The notes beneath the pieces are model-generated. The model saw only the letters and a list, made by a program, of their open reading frames with translations. It searched no databases and was not told where the DNA came from. 64,000 nt of DNA. Origin: Oscillospiraceae bacterium. GTDB lineage: Bacteria; Bacillota; Clostridia; Oscillospirales; Ruminococcaceae. The stretch spans positions 62,001 through 126,000 of the forward strand of contig JAQXGE010000045.1 in assembly GCA_029006135.1 (NCBI GenBank), written 5' to 3'. A program made the translations under genes and the position numbers. Positions 9,849 through 18,061 of the stretch are shown here, piece by piece (position 1 is the first letter of the stretch; each line of letters opens with the position of its first letter).

Positions 9849-9877
9849 TTGCATTTTAAAAAGCTTTGTGATAGTAT
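9849..9877 (+). promoter_or_regulatory. Promoter of rpsB-tsf
   Basis: TTGCAT (9849-9854), 17 bases, TAGTAT (9872-9877), preceded by A-rich sequence that could act as an UP element. The predicted leader is about 110 bases, long enough for ribosomal protein autoregulation, but I could not recognise a known S2 leader fold. The 9735-9993 gap holds only this and the pfkA hairpin. Confidence 0.7.
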
Positions 9878-9993
9878 ATTACAGCAATACACACGCATTG
9901 CGTTGTTTTTTTGTGCCTTTTTTCAAGTAAAGGGTTAGAAAGCAAGTACGCGATGCGGAGGGTAAAAACTAAATTTTTGGAGGAAAAACTATT

Positions 9994-10722
9994 ATGGCAG
10001 TCGTTTCTATGAAGCAGCTTCTCGAAGCCGGTGTCCACTTTGGCCACCAGACCCGTCGCTGGAATCCTAAGATGGCGAAGTATATCTTCACCGAGCGCAA
10101 TGGCATCTACATCATCGATCTGCAGAAGACCGTGAAAAAGCTGGATGAGGCTTACAATTTCGTCCGCGATGTCGCAGCTGACGGCGGTGAGATTCTTTTC
10201 GTTGGCACCAAGAAGCAGGCTCAGGAGTCCATCCGTGATGAGGCTACCCGCTGCGGTATGCACTACGTCAATGCTCGCTGGCTGGGCGGTATGCTCACCA
10301 ACTTCCGCACCATCCGCAAGCGCATCGACCGTATGGAGCAGCTCAAGACCATGCAGGAAGATGGCACTTTTGATCTGCTTCCCAAGAAGGAAGTTGTCAA
10401 GCTCGAACTCGAGATGGCTAAGCTGGACAAGTACCTGGGCGGCGTGAAGAACATGAAGACTCTGCCCAAAGCACTGTTCATTGTTGACCCTCACAAGGAG
10501 CGCATTGCCGTTTCTGAGGCTCGCAAGCTGAACATCCCCATTGTTGCTATCGTTGATACCAACTGCGATCCCGATGAGATCGATTACGTCATCCCCGGCA
10601 ACGACGATGCTATCCGCGCTGTCAAGCTGATCTCCGGTGCTATGGCTGATGCTGTCCTCGAGGGCAAGCAGGGCACCCAGGAGGCTCCCGCTGAGGAAGC
10701 TGCTAAGGCTGAAGAGGCCTGA
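9994..10722 (+). CDS. rpsB: 30S ribosomal protein S2
   Basis: Ribosomal protein S2 of the small subunit, 242 residues. Seen: the diagnostic N-terminus [33 protein letters not shown], the [11 protein letters not shown] motif and [21 protein letters not shown]. The last 20 residues are an Ala/Glu-rich tail (EEAAKAEEA), which is normal for this protein. A good ttttggagg site precedes the ATG. Codon use is strongly biased (ctg, aag, cgc, gct), as expected for a highly expressed gene. It is co-transcribed with tsf, 44 bases downstream. Confidence 0.99.
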   Translation: MAVVSMKQLLEAGVHFGHQTRRWNPKMAKYIFTERNGIYIIDLQKTVKKLDEAYNFVRDVAADGGEILFVGTKKQAQESIRDEATRCGMHYVNARWLGGMLTNFRTIRKRIDRMEQLKTMQEDGTFDLLPKKEVVKLELEMAKLDKYLGGVKNMKTLPKALFIVDPHKERIAVSEARKLNIPIVAIVDTNCDPDEIDYVIPGNDDAIRAVKLISGAMADAVLEGKQGTQEAPAEEAAKAEEA

Positions 10723-10766
10723 TTGAGCCGATACAGGTACTTTTGAATCAGAAAGGACAAATGAAG

Positions 10767-11684
10767 ATGGCTGTTTCTGCAAAAGACGTTATGGAACTGC
10801 GCCGCCAGACTGACTGCGGCATGATGGAGTGCAAGAAGGCTCTTGTCAAGGCTGATGGCGATTTTACCAAGGCCATTGAGATCCTGCGCGAAGAAGGTCT
10901 TGCTACCGCTACCAAGAAGGCGGGCCGTATTGCTGCTGAAGGCATGGTCTACGCTGTATCTAATGAAAATGGCGCTGTTGTGGTCGAAGTCAACGCTGAG
11001 ACTGACTTCGTTGCCAAGAACGAAAAGTTCGTTGAATTCACCAAGGATCTGGCCGGTGTTATCGCCGAGCAGAAGCCCGCTGATGTGGATGCTCTGATGG
11101 CCTGCAAAATGGGCGAGGGCACCGTTGATGATGCCCTGAAGGCCCTGATTCTCGTTATCAAAGAGAACATTAAGGTTCGCCGTTTTGCTTTCTACGAGGG
11201 CGCTTGCGCTGCTTATGTCCATAGCGGCGGCACCCATGGTGTCATTGTTAAATTTGACACGACTCCCGAAGTTGCTGCCAAGCCTGAGTTTGCTGAGTTC
11301 GGCAAGGATATTGCCATGCAGGTCGCTGCTGCTAACCCCAGCTACCTGAACCGTGAAGCTGTGCCTCAGGAAGCCATTGACAATGAGAAGAAGATTATTC
11401 TTGCTCAGATGGCAAATGACCCCAAGGCTGCTAACAAGCCCGACGCTATCAAAGAGAAGATGGCCACTGGCCGTCTGGGCAAGTTCTACAAGGAGAACTG
11501 CCTGGTCGATCAGGCCTTCATTAAGGATGGCAACATGGACGTGAACGGCTATGTGAACGCTACCGCTAAGAAGCTGGGCGGCGATATTAAGATTGCCGGC
11601 TATATCCACTTCATCAAGGGCGAAGGTCTTGAAAAGCGCAACGAGGACTTTGCTGCTGAAGTTGCTGCTGCCATCAAGCACTGA
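10767..11684 (+). CDS. tsf: Translation elongation factor Ts
   Basis: EF-Ts, the guanine nucleotide exchange factor of EF-Tu; 305 residues. Seen: the UBA-like N-terminus SAKDVMELRRQTDCGMMECK, then EILREEGLATATKKAGRIAAEG and the core motif AETDFVAKNEKF. I chose the ATG at 10767, nine bases after aaagga, over the ATG at 10761, which is only three bases from it. Codon bias matches rpsB. Unusually for bacteria, pyrH and frr do not follow; a terminator comes 137 bases later. Confidence 0.98.
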   Translation: MAVSAKDVMELRRQTDCGMMECKKALVKADGDFTKAIEILREEGLATATKKAGRIAAEGMVYAVSNENGAVVVEVNAETDFVAKNEKFVEFTKDLAGVIAEQKPADVDALMACKMGEGTVDDALKALILVIKENIKVRRFAFYEGACAAYVHSGGTHGVIVKFDTTPEVAAKPEFAEFGKDIAMQVAAANPSYLNREAVPQEAIDNEKKIILAQMANDPKAANKPDAIKEKMATGRLGKFYKENCLVDQAFIKDGNMDVNGYVNATAKKLGGDIKIAGYIHFIKGEGLEKRNEDFAAEVAAAIKH

Positions 11685-11820
11685 GATTTTTGTCCACCCC
11701 CGCTCCCAGTTGTCCACCTGCACCCTCCATCATTGTCCGTGAAAAACGAGAGCAAAACGAGGGATTATCGAGGTCTACAACGGAGCAAAAAGGGGAAAAG
11801 ACAGGATATTCGAGTGATAA

Positions 11821-11852
11821 GAGAGACGTTCTTTACGAGCGTCTCTCTTTTT
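11821..11852 (+). terminator. Intrinsic terminator after tsf
   Basis: Stem GAGAGACG (11821-11828) with CGTCTCTC (11840-11847), 11-base loop, then TTTTTGTTT. It lies 137 bases after the tsf stop and closes the rpsB-tsf unit. Confidence 0.85.
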
Positions 11853-11972
11853 GTTTACCCTTGCGTTCTCCTCACGAAGGTTTTAAACAGGGCGGGGGAG
11901 CGCGAACGGTGCTTTTTCATAGCCGCCATTTCTATATCTGGCGGAGATCTTTGCGGAAAGTCATCCTATACG

Positions 11973-12023
11973 AAAAAGCCGAGGGACGGCACTGTATTTG
12001 AAAGTGCCGCCCCTCGGCTTTTT
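11973..12023. terminator. Bidirectional terminator, mainly for xpt
   Basis: Arms AAAAAGCCGAGGGACGGCACT and AGTGCCGCCCCTCGGCTTTTT around an eight-base loop, with one mismatch. On the minus strand it follows xpt by about 50 bases and ends in a T-run; on the plus strand it can also stop read-through from tsf. Confidence 0.88.
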
Positions 12024-12072
12024 AATCAGCGAATGCGAAGGAATGTTGTGTTAAACGAAGATAGTGCTCCAC

Positions 12073-12663
12073 TCAGAATTCAGGCTCACGGAAACAAATT
12101 TCACCATTATCACCCATTGACTCAACAATGGCCAAGCTGGCGAGCTTATAGCCTTCAGCGCGAATCTCAGCGCCGCCCGGTTGGAATCCTTTCTCGATGC
12201 AGATACCGATACCGCCCACAGAAGCTCCGGCCTGACGGCAGATATCGAGCAGACCGTTCATGGCCTTGCCGTTGGCTAGGAAGTCATCAAGAATCAGAAC
12301 GCGGTCCTGAGGGCCGAGAAACTTCTGTGCGAGAGTGATGTCATAATCACGCCCATAAGTATAAGAATGAACTGTAGAAGTATATACATCACCATCAATG
12401 TTTTTGCTCTTTGCTTTCTTTGCAAATACAACGGGCACATTGAAATGCCGAGCCGTCATGCAGGCAATCGCAATACCGGAAGCCTCGATTGTCAAGATCT
12501 TATTGATGCCGTCCTCTTTGAAAATGCGGTAAAACTCGGCGCCAATCTGGTCAAGAAGTTCCACGTCAAGCTGATGGTTCAAAAAACAATCCACTTTCAG
12601 CACGTTTCCGGGACGTACCTGTCCATCACGCATAATGCGTTCTTCTAAAAGTTTCATTTCCAT
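12073..12663 (-). CDS. xpt: Xanthine phosphoribosyltransferase
   Basis: Salvages xanthine to XMP with PRPP. 196 residues, close to the family's 190-197. Seen: [18 protein letters not shown] near the N-terminus, [14 protein letters not shown], the PRPP-binding loop [17 protein letters not shown] (about 125-141), and [13 protein letters not shown]. The start could be the ATG at 12663 or the second ATG two codons later at 12657, which is better spaced from the aagggg site. Monocistronic: its own promoter lies just upstream and a terminator follows. The leader is only about 20 bases, so no purine riboswitch is present, unlike xpt of Bacillus subtilis. Confidence 0.95.
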   Translation of the reverse strand: MEMKLLEERIMRDGQVRPGNVLKVDCFLNHQLDVELLDQIGAEFYRIFKEDGINKILTIEASGIAIACMTARHFNVPVVFAKKAKSKNIDGDVYTSTVHSYTYGRDYDITLAQKFLGPQDRVLILDDFLANGKAMNGLLDICRQAGASVGGIGICIEKGFQPGGAEIRAEGYKLASLAIVESMGDNGEICFREPEF

Positions 12664-12686
12664 ATACCCCTTTCCATATTAGAACT

Positions 12687-12715
12687 ATTATGCCGAATTT
12701 TGCTGCTTTTTTCAA
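12687..12715 (-). promoter_or_regulatory. Promoter of xpt
   Basis: On the minus strand TTGAAA (12710-12715), 17 bases, CATAAT (12687-12692). Predicted transcription start is about 20 bases before the ATG. Confidence 0.7.
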
Positions 12716-12842
12716 TCCCTAAATGAAAAAAATATAAATTCTTTTGCTTTGTTGTGATTCTGATAACATTTTGTAACCAATCTTTGTGCAAATCGCTTAT
12801 TTTTACCAAAGAAGAAAAATGAAACTATGTCGATTTAATGTA

Positions 12843-12871
12843 TTGAAGATTCAAAAAACAGGCGCTATAAT
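12843..12871 (+). promoter_or_regulatory. Promoter of the liv operon
   Basis: TTGAAG (12843-12848), 17 bases, TATAAT (12866-12871). The leader contains a small GC hairpin (12889-12904) and the palindrome TGCAGCGCTGCA at 12925-12936, a possible operator just before the ribosome site. Their function is not known. The rest of 12664-12959 holds only the divergent xpt promoter. Confidence 0.8.
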
Positions 12872-12959
12872 GAATGAAATTACAGCGAGGGGTTGTGCAG
12901 CCCCGTTTGCATTGACAAAAATCATGCAGCGCTGCAAATCAATAGGAGGGAAATACACT

Positions 12960-14171
12960 ATGAAGAAAAAAATCATCAGCGGTCTGCTTGCTGCTTCTAT
13001 GGTTCTGAGCTTGGCAGCTTGCGGTTCCAGTGCATCCAGCGGCGAGGCTTCCTCTGAGGCTGCCTCCACTACCGAGAGTGCTTCCACCGAAGGTGCAACC
13101 GGCGAAACCACTCCCATCAAGATTGGCGGAATTGGCCCCATCACCGGCGCCGCAGCAGCCTACGGCAAGGCTGTCCAGCATGGTGAGGAACTGGCAGTCA
13201 AGGAAATCAATGAGGCCGCTGGCTACACTGTGTTTGATTGGCAGTTCCAGGATGATGAGCATGACGCAGAGAAGAGCGTCAACGCATATAACAACCTGAA
13301 GGACTGGGGCGTTCAGATTCTGGCTGGCCCTGTCACCACTACCCCGACCTTGGCCGTTGCTGCTGAGACTGCCAACGACAATGTCTTTACGATGACTCCG
13401 TCCGCATCCGCACAGAATGTTATTGAGACTGGCGATAATGTCTTCCAGGTCTGCTTCACCGACCCCAACCAGGGTGTTGCTTCCGCCGACTATATTGCCG
13501 ACAATGGTTTGGCTACCAAGATTGGTGTCATCTATGACTCTTCCGATGCTTACTCTTCCGGTATTCGTGACAAGTTCACGGAAGAGGCTGGCGTCAAGGG
13601 CCTGGAGATTGTTGCAGATGAGTCTTTCACCGGCGACAACAAGAGCGACCTTTCCACCCAGTTGGCCAAGTGCCAGTCTGCCGGTGCAGAACTCGTCTTT
13701 ATGCCCATTTACTACACGGAAGCTTCTCAGATTCTGACGACCGCTAATAAGACCGGCTATGCTCCGAAGTTCTTTGGCTGCGATGGCATGGATGGCATTC
13801 TGGATGGCGTTGAGGGCTTTGATACGGCTCTGGCCGAAGACCTCATGCTTCTGACTCCGTTCGCTGCCGATGCGGACGATGCTAAAACCCAGGCTTTTGT
13901 CGCTGCTTACGAGGAAGCTTACGGTGAAACCCCGAACCAGTTCGCTGCTGATGCCTATGATGTCATTTACAGCATCTATCAGGCTGTCCAGTCTGCCAAC
14001 ATCACGGGCGACATGAGCGCCAGCGATATTTGCGAAGCTCTCAAGGCAGAGTTCACCAGCATGACCTTTGACGGCCTGACTGGCACCGGCATGACTTGGG
14101 ATGCCTCCGGCGCTGTTTCCAAGGCACCTAAGGCTGTTGTCATTAAGAACGGTGCCTACGCGGCCATGTGA
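12960..14171 (+). CDS. livJ: Branched-chain amino acid ABC transporter, substrate-binding lipoprotein
   Basis: A 403-residue solute-binding lipoprotein of the Leu/Ile/Val-binding (Peripla_BP_6) family, anchored outside the membrane. Seen: a lipoprotein signal peptide ending in SLAACGSS, with Cys at about residue 21, then a Ser/Ala/Glu-rich linker and the mature start PIKIGGIGPITGAAAAYGKAV. Later motifs are FQDDEHDAEKSVNAYN, GPVTTTPTLAVA and AADAYDVIYSIYQA. I chose the ATG at 12960 after aataggaggg because the signal peptide begins there. First gene of livJHMGF and separated from the permeases by an attenuator, which fits the excess of binding protein usually needed. Confidence 0.94.
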   Translation: MKKKIISGLLAASMVLSLAACGSSASSGEASSEAASTTESASTEGATGETTPIKIGGIGPITGAAAAYGKAVQHGEELAVKEINEAAGYTVFDWQFQDDEHDAEKSVNAYNNLKDWGVQILAGPVTTTPTLAVAAETANDNVFTMTPSASAQNVIETGDNVFQVCFTDPNQGVASADYIADNGLATKIGVIYDSSDAYSSGIRDKFTEEAGVKGLEIVADESFTGDNKSDLSTQLAKCQSAGAELVFMPIYYTEASQILTTANKTGYAPKFFGCDGMDGILDGVEGFDTALAEDLMLLTPFAADADDAKTQAFVAAYEEAYGETPNQFAADAYDVIYSIYQAVQSANITGDMSASDICEALKAEFTSMTFDGLTGTGMTWDASGAVSKAPKAVVIKNGAYAAM

Positions 14172-14208
14172 TTTTCTCAAAAGCAACTATTTTCTGATTG
14201 AACCAATG

Positions 14209-14253
14209 GGGGCCGCTGGAAGCCTGCACTTCCGGCAGCCCCTGTTTTGCTTT
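14209..14253 (+). terminator. Attenuating hairpin between livJ and livH
   Basis: Arms 14209-14222 and 14229-14242 pair over 14 positions with one mismatch and one G-T pair, six-base loop, followed by TGTTTTGCTTTT. It is 38 bases after the livJ stop. It should stop most transcripts after livJ while letting some continue. Confidence 0.75.
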
Positions 14254-14317
14254 TGATGAAGCAGGACGATGTAGGAAGAAAAATCTCAGAAAATGCCGCT
14301 TTTGTGCATTTTGTGCC

Positions 14318-14346
14318 TTGTACTGCGGAATAAGTTGTGTTAATAT
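14318..14346 (+). promoter_or_regulatory. Internal promoter before livH
   Basis: TTGTAC (14318-14323), 17 bases, TAATAT (14341-14346), in an AT-rich stretch after the attenuator. It would let the permease and ATPase genes be made independently of livJ. Confidence 0.6.
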
Positions 14347-14428
14347 TATATACATATTTTATTTTTCTGTCGCGCTCTTTTTTCTGAATGGCGGGGCAGG
14401 GGAAACATAGAGTGAGGTGTTCTGCGCA

Positions 14429-15310
14429 ATGCAATTCTTATCCTACCTGATCAATGGTATCAGCCTGGGCAGCGTTTATGCACTGATCGCATTGGGCTAT
14501 ACCATGGTTTACGGTATTGCCAAAATGTTGAACTTCGCCCACGGCGATGTAATCATGATTGGCAGCTATGTCATCTTCTTTGCATTTAGCACTTTCGGTA
14601 TGAATCCCATCCTTTCGGTGATTCTGGCCATGATTGTGTGCACCATTCTTGGTGTCACGATTGAACGCTTGGCCTATCGTCCTCTGCGTGAAGCACCTTC
14701 TCTTGCTGTTCTTATCACTGCCATCGGTGTTTCTTATCTGCTTCAGCAGGTGGCTCAGCTGCTCTGGAGTTCCAACCCCAAGAACTTCAAGTCGGTTGTC
14801 AGCCTTTCTCCTGTTACACTCTTTGACGGCCAGCTTATTATTTCTGCGGAGACAATCGTAACCATCGCGGTCTGTATCATCATTATGATTGCACTGACGG
14901 CCTTTATCAATCACACTTCTACGGGTCATGCAATGCTGGCGGTTTCTGAGGACCGCGGCGCAGCACAGCTGATGGGTATTAACGTCAACGCCACCATTTC
15001 ACTTACCTTTGCCATTGGTTCGGCATTGGCCGCAGTGGCGGGTGCGCTGATGTGCTCCTCTTATCCGACACTGATGCCTACCACTGGTTCGATGCCCGGC
15101 ATCAAGGCATTCGTGGCTGCTGTTTTTGGAGGCATTGGTTCCATTCCGGGAGCTTTCCTGGGCGGTATCCTCCTGGGCATTATTGAAAACCTCAGCAAGG
15201 CATATATCTCTACCCAGCTGTCCGATGCCATCGTGTTCCTCGTTCTGATTGTCGTTCTGATCGTGAAGCCCACGGGTCTGCTCGGCAAGAAGGTTAACGT
15301 GAAAGTGTAA
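14429..15310 (+). CDS. livH: Branched-chain amino acid ABC transporter permease LivH
   Basis: Integral membrane permease of 293 residues with about eight hydrophobic helices. Seen: the family N-terminus LINGISLGSVYALIALGYTM followed by MLNFAHGD, and the conserved GIKAFVAAVFGGIGSIPGA near residue 220, which contacts the ATPases. I chose the ATG at 14429, nine bases after gaggtg; an in-frame GTG at 14417 overlaps that site. It pairs with LivM ten bases downstream and with the LivG and LivF ATPases. Confidence 0.95.
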   Translation: MQFLSYLINGISLGSVYALIALGYTMVYGIAKMLNFAHGDVIMIGSYVIFFAFSTFGMNPILSVILAMIVCTILGVTIERLAYRPLREAPSLAVLITAIGVSYLLQQVAQLLWSSNPKNFKSVVSLSPVTLFDGQLIISAETIVTIAVCIIIMIALTAFINHTSTGHAMLAVSEDRGAAQLMGINVNATISLTFAIGSALAAVAGALMCSSYPTLMPTTGSMPGIKAFVAAVFGGIGSIPGAFLGGILLGIIENLSKAYISTQLSDAIVFLVLIVVLIVKPTGLLGKKVNVKV

Positions 15311-15320
15311 GGTGATCGAT

Positions 15321-16415
15321 ATGGCTATGACAAAATGGAACAATATTAAAAAGTCAACCAAGAGCAATCTGATCACTTTTGGCATCGTTATTGGATTTTA
15401 TCTGCTTGTTCAGATCCTTTCCGCCGCCGGCGTGATGACAAACTCTTTTGCCGGTCAGCTTGTTCCCATCTGCGCCTATGTTGTGATGGCAATTTCTCTG
15501 AACCTTGTGGTTGGCTTCCTTGGCGAACTGAGTCTCGGTCATGCAGGCTTCATGAGCGTCGGAGCTTTCTCCGGAACGCTTGTCTGGGTTTCCCTGTATG
15601 ATACAGTTCCCCATTGGCTGGCGCTTATCCTCGCGTTCGTGGTTGGCGGTCTTGTTGCGGGTCTTTTCGGTTTCGTGGTCGGTGTTCCGGTTCTTCGCCT
15701 TTCCGGTGACTATCTGGCAATCGTGACGCTGGCGTTCGGCGAAATCGTCAAGAACTTCATGAATGCCGTTTACCTTGGCGTAGATTCCAACGGTCTGCAT
15801 TTTTCTCTGAAGGATTCAAACTCCCTTGGCCTCGAGCCGGATGGAAAAATCCTCATCAACGGTGCCATGGGCATTACCGGAATCAAAAAGGCCTCTACTT
15901 TTACAATCGGTTTTGTTCTCGTTCTCATCACCTTGATTGTTGTGCTGAACCTGATTAACTCACGCTCCGGCCGCGCGATTTCTGCCATTCGTGATAACGA
16001 AATTGCCGCCAAGAGCGTTGGCATTAACATCACTCGTTATAAGCTGATAGGCTTTGTGACCTCTGCTGTGTTCGCAGGTATGGCAGGTGTGCTGTACAGC
16101 TTGAACTTCTCCTCCCTTGTGGCAAAGAAGTTTGACTATAACACCTCGATCAACATCCTCGTCTTTGTTGTTCTGGGCGGCATCGGTTCGATCCGCGGTT
16201 CTGTGATTGCGGCAGCTATCCTGACCGTTCTGCCCGAGATGCTCCGTGGTCTCAATGATTACCGGATGCTGATTTACGCCATCGTTCTGATCGTGATGAT
16301 GATCTTTACCCGCAACCCCAAGTTGGTTGCATGGCGCAAGCAGTTCACGGATAAGGTGAAGGCACAGTTCGTCAAATCCAAAGACAAGTCTAAAAAATCC
16401 AAGGGGGTGGCGTAA
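15321..16415 (+). CDS. livM: Branched-chain amino acid ABC transporter permease LivM
   Basis: Second membrane permease of the system, 364 residues and roughly nine to ten helices. Seen: SLNLVVGFLGELSLGHAGFM near residue 60, the family motif GDYLAIVTLAFGEIVK, and ILVFVVLGGIGSIRGSVI near residue 280. The C-terminus is a basic cytosolic tail (KSKDKSKKSKGVA). The ATG at 15321 follows aaggtg; an in-frame GTG at 15312 is nine bases earlier. Its stop codon directly abuts the livG ATG. Confidence 0.95.
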   Translation: MAMTKWNNIKKSTKSNLITFGIVIGFYLLVQILSAAGVMTNSFAGQLVPICAYVVMAISLNLVVGFLGELSLGHAGFMSVGAFSGTLVWVSLYDTVPHWLALILAFVVGGLVAGLFGFVVGVPVLRLSGDYLAIVTLAFGEIVKNFMNAVYLGVDSNGLHFSLKDSNSLGLEPDGKILINGAMGITGIKKASTFTIGFVLVLITLIVVLNLINSRSGRAISAIRDNEIAAKSVGINITRYKLIGFVTSAVFAGMAGVLYSLNFSSLVAKKFDYNTSINILVFVVLGGIGSIRGSVIAAAILTVLPEMLRGLNDYRMLIYAIVLIVMMIFTRNPKLVAWRKQFTDKVKAQFVKSKDKSKKSKGVA

Positions 16416-17177
16416 ATGGCACTGCTGGAAGTCAGCAATCTGGGCATTGCGTTCGGCGGTCTGCAGGCCGTTGCGCAGCTTGACCTTAAAATTGAAAAGG
16501 GCCATCTTTATGGTTTGATTGGCCCTAATGGTGCAGGCAAGACGACCGTCTTTAATATGCTTACCGGCGTCTATAAGCCCACCGAGGGCAATATTGTCCT
16601 GGACGGTCGTGACATTACCGGTGCGACGCCTGAAACCATCAGCAAAGCGGGCATTGCGCGTACATTCCAGAACATTCGTCTGTTCAACGATATGACGGTT
16701 TTGGATAATGTTAAGGTTGGCCTTCATAATCAGGTCAAATACAATATGTGGACCGGCATTCTCCGTCTTCCCGCTTACCGCGAGAAGGAACATGAGATGG
16801 ACCGCCGCGCTATGAAACTCCTCAAAATCTTTGACCTCGACAAAGAAGCCAATTACAAAGCCAGTCAGCTTCCTTACGGCAAGCAGCGCAAGCTGGAAAT
16901 TGCCCGCGCTCTGGCAACGAACCCGAAACTGCTGCTGTTGGATGAACCTGCCGCCGGCATGAACCCCAACGAGACGGAAGAACTCATGCAGACGGTGCGC
17001 AGCGTCCGTGATCAGTTCGGCATTGCTGTCCTGCTCATCGAACACGATATGAACTTCGTTATGGGTATCTGCGAGGAAATCACGGTACTGGATTACGGCC
17101 GCGTGATTGCCCATGGCGATGGAAAAACCATCCGCAACAACCCGAAGGTCATTGCGGCATATCTGGGAGGTGACTAA
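16416..17177 (+). CDS. livG: Branched-chain amino acid ABC transporter ATPase LivG
   Basis: One of two ATP-binding subunits, 253 residues. Seen: Walker A GPNGAGKTT (about 35-43), the LivG-type ARTFQNIRLFNDMTVLDNV region, and Walker B LLLLDEPAAGMNPNE. The ABC signature is degenerate: LPYGKQRKLEIARALA replaces the LSGGQ form, which is normal for LivG. The H-loop lies in LLIEHDMNFVM. The ribosome site (aaggggg) lies inside the end of livM and the start is immediately after the livM stop. Confidence 0.96.
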   Translation: MALLEVSNLGIAFGGLQAVAQLDLKIEKGHLYGLIGPNGAGKTTVFNMLTGVYKPTEGNIVLDGRDITGATPETISKAGIARTFQNIRLFNDMTVLDNVKVGLHNQVKYNMWTGILRLPAYREKEHEMDRRAMKLLKIFDLDKEANYKASQLPYGKQRKLEIARALATNPKLLLLDEPAAGMNPNETEELMQTVRSVRDQFGIAVLLIEHDMNFVMGICEEITVLDYGRVIAHGDGKTIRNNPKVIAAYLGGD

Positions 17178-17178
17178 G

Positions 17179-17898
17179 ATGGCTGAGCTGCTTTCTGTCA
17201 AAAATCTGAATGTATATTATGGCTCTATCCACGCCATCAAGAATGTCTCTTTTCATGTCGATGAGGGCGAAATTGTTACCCTGATTGGTGCCAATGGTGC
17301 CGGCAAGACTACAACCATGCACGCCATTTCCGGCCTGCTTAAGCCGTCCAGCGGTGAGATTGACTACTGTGGTCATGTCATCAGCAAGATGGAACCGCAC
17401 AAGATCGTTCGTCTTGGTCTGGCTCAGGTTCCGGAAGGCCGTCGCGTTTTCAGCGGTCTGACCGTTCAGCAGAACCTACAGATGGGAGCTTATACCCGCA
17501 AGGACGGCAAGGAAGCTATTCAAAATGACTATGATATGGTCTTTGATCTCCTGCCGCGTCTGAAAGAACGCCGTAATCAGCCTGCCGGAACTCTTTCCGG
17601 CGGCGAGCAGCAGATGCTGGCTGTCGGCCGCGCTCTGATGTGCAAGCCCAAGATCCTTCTTCTGGATGAGCCTTCCATGGGTCTTTCTCCGCTGCTGGTC
17701 AAGGAAATCTTCAAGATTATCCGTGACATTAACCGAAACGGCGTGACGGTTCTGCTTGTTGAACAGAATGCAAAGATGGCTCTGGACATTGCTAACCGCG
17801 CCTATGTCCTTGAAACCGGCTCCATCAAGATGGAGGGCGAAGCGACTGAGCTCGCCAACAATATTGAGGTTCGCAAAGCCTACCTTGGCTGCGAATAA
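17179..17898 (+). CDS. livF: Branched-chain amino acid ABC transporter ATPase LivF
   Basis: Second ATP-binding subunit, 239 residues. Seen: Walker A GANGAGKTTT (about 38-47), Q-loop in LAQVPEGRRVFSGLTVQQNL, signature LSGGEQQMLAVGRALM, Walker B ILLLDEPSMGLSPL and the EQNAKMAL switch region. The ATG at 17179 follows gggaggtg in the end of livG; upstream in-frame codons lie inside livG. Last gene of the operon, followed by a hairpin. Confidence 0.96.
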   Translation: MAELLSVKNLNVYYGSIHAIKNVSFHVDEGEIVTLIGANGAGKTTTMHAISGLLKPSSGEIDYCGHVISKMEPHKIVRLGLAQVPEGRRVFSGLTVQQNLQMGAYTRKDGKEAIQNDYDMVFDLLPRLKERRNQPAGTLSGGEQQMLAVGRALMCKPKILLLDEPSMGLSPLLVKEIFKIIRDINRNGVTVLLVEQNAKMALDIANRAYVLETGSIKMEGEATELANNIEVRKAYLGCE

Positions 17899-17912
17899 GC
17901 TGAATGTAAAAG

Positions 17913-17950
17913 AACGCCTGCTCCGCAATGTGCGGAACAGGCGTTGTTTG
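17913..17950 (+). terminator. Terminator after livF
   Basis: Arms AACGCCTGCTCCGCA and TGCGGAACAGGCGTT pair with one mismatch around a very short loop, followed by GTTTGC. It begins 15 bases after the livF stop. The T-run is weak. Confidence 0.7.
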
Positions 17951-18003
17951 CATAAAAGCCAATAATTTGAGCAGAGCAGAAAATCGCGAAAAACTTGTGA
18001 GCC

Positions 18004-18032
18004 TTGACGGCATTCTGGTAAATCTGTGATAC
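18004..18032 (+). promoter_or_regulatory. Promoter of the tocopherol-cyclase-like gene
   Basis: TTGACG (18004-18009), 17 bases, TGATAC (18027-18032). Its position argues against an in-frame GTG start at 18026, which it would overlap. Confidence 0.55.
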
Positions 18033-18061
18033 AATATTTAAAAATATATGAGGTTTCCAAT

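Larger units (their letters stand above)
11685..12072. other. Intergenic region between tsf and xpt
   Basis: 388 bases without a gene. It holds a terminator at 11821-11852 for tsf and a long symmetric terminator at 11973-12023 serving xpt. A small inverted repeat CCGCCA/TGGCGG sits at 11923-11944. Open frames crossing it show no family resemblance, no convincing ribosome site and would run through both hairpins, so I read it as non-coding. Confidence 0.6.

Noticed and set aside
9878..9993. Possible structured S2 leader before rpsB
   Set aside because: The leader is long enough, but I could not draw a stable conserved fold; the only inverted repeat has too small a loop.
11690..12338. Plus-strand frames between tsf and xpt
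   Set aside because: They run through two terminators and into the complement of xpt, and show no recognisable protein pattern.
12664..12785. Possible purine riboswitch for xpt
   Set aside because: The promoter leaves too short a leader and none of the conserved purine aptamer loops is seen.
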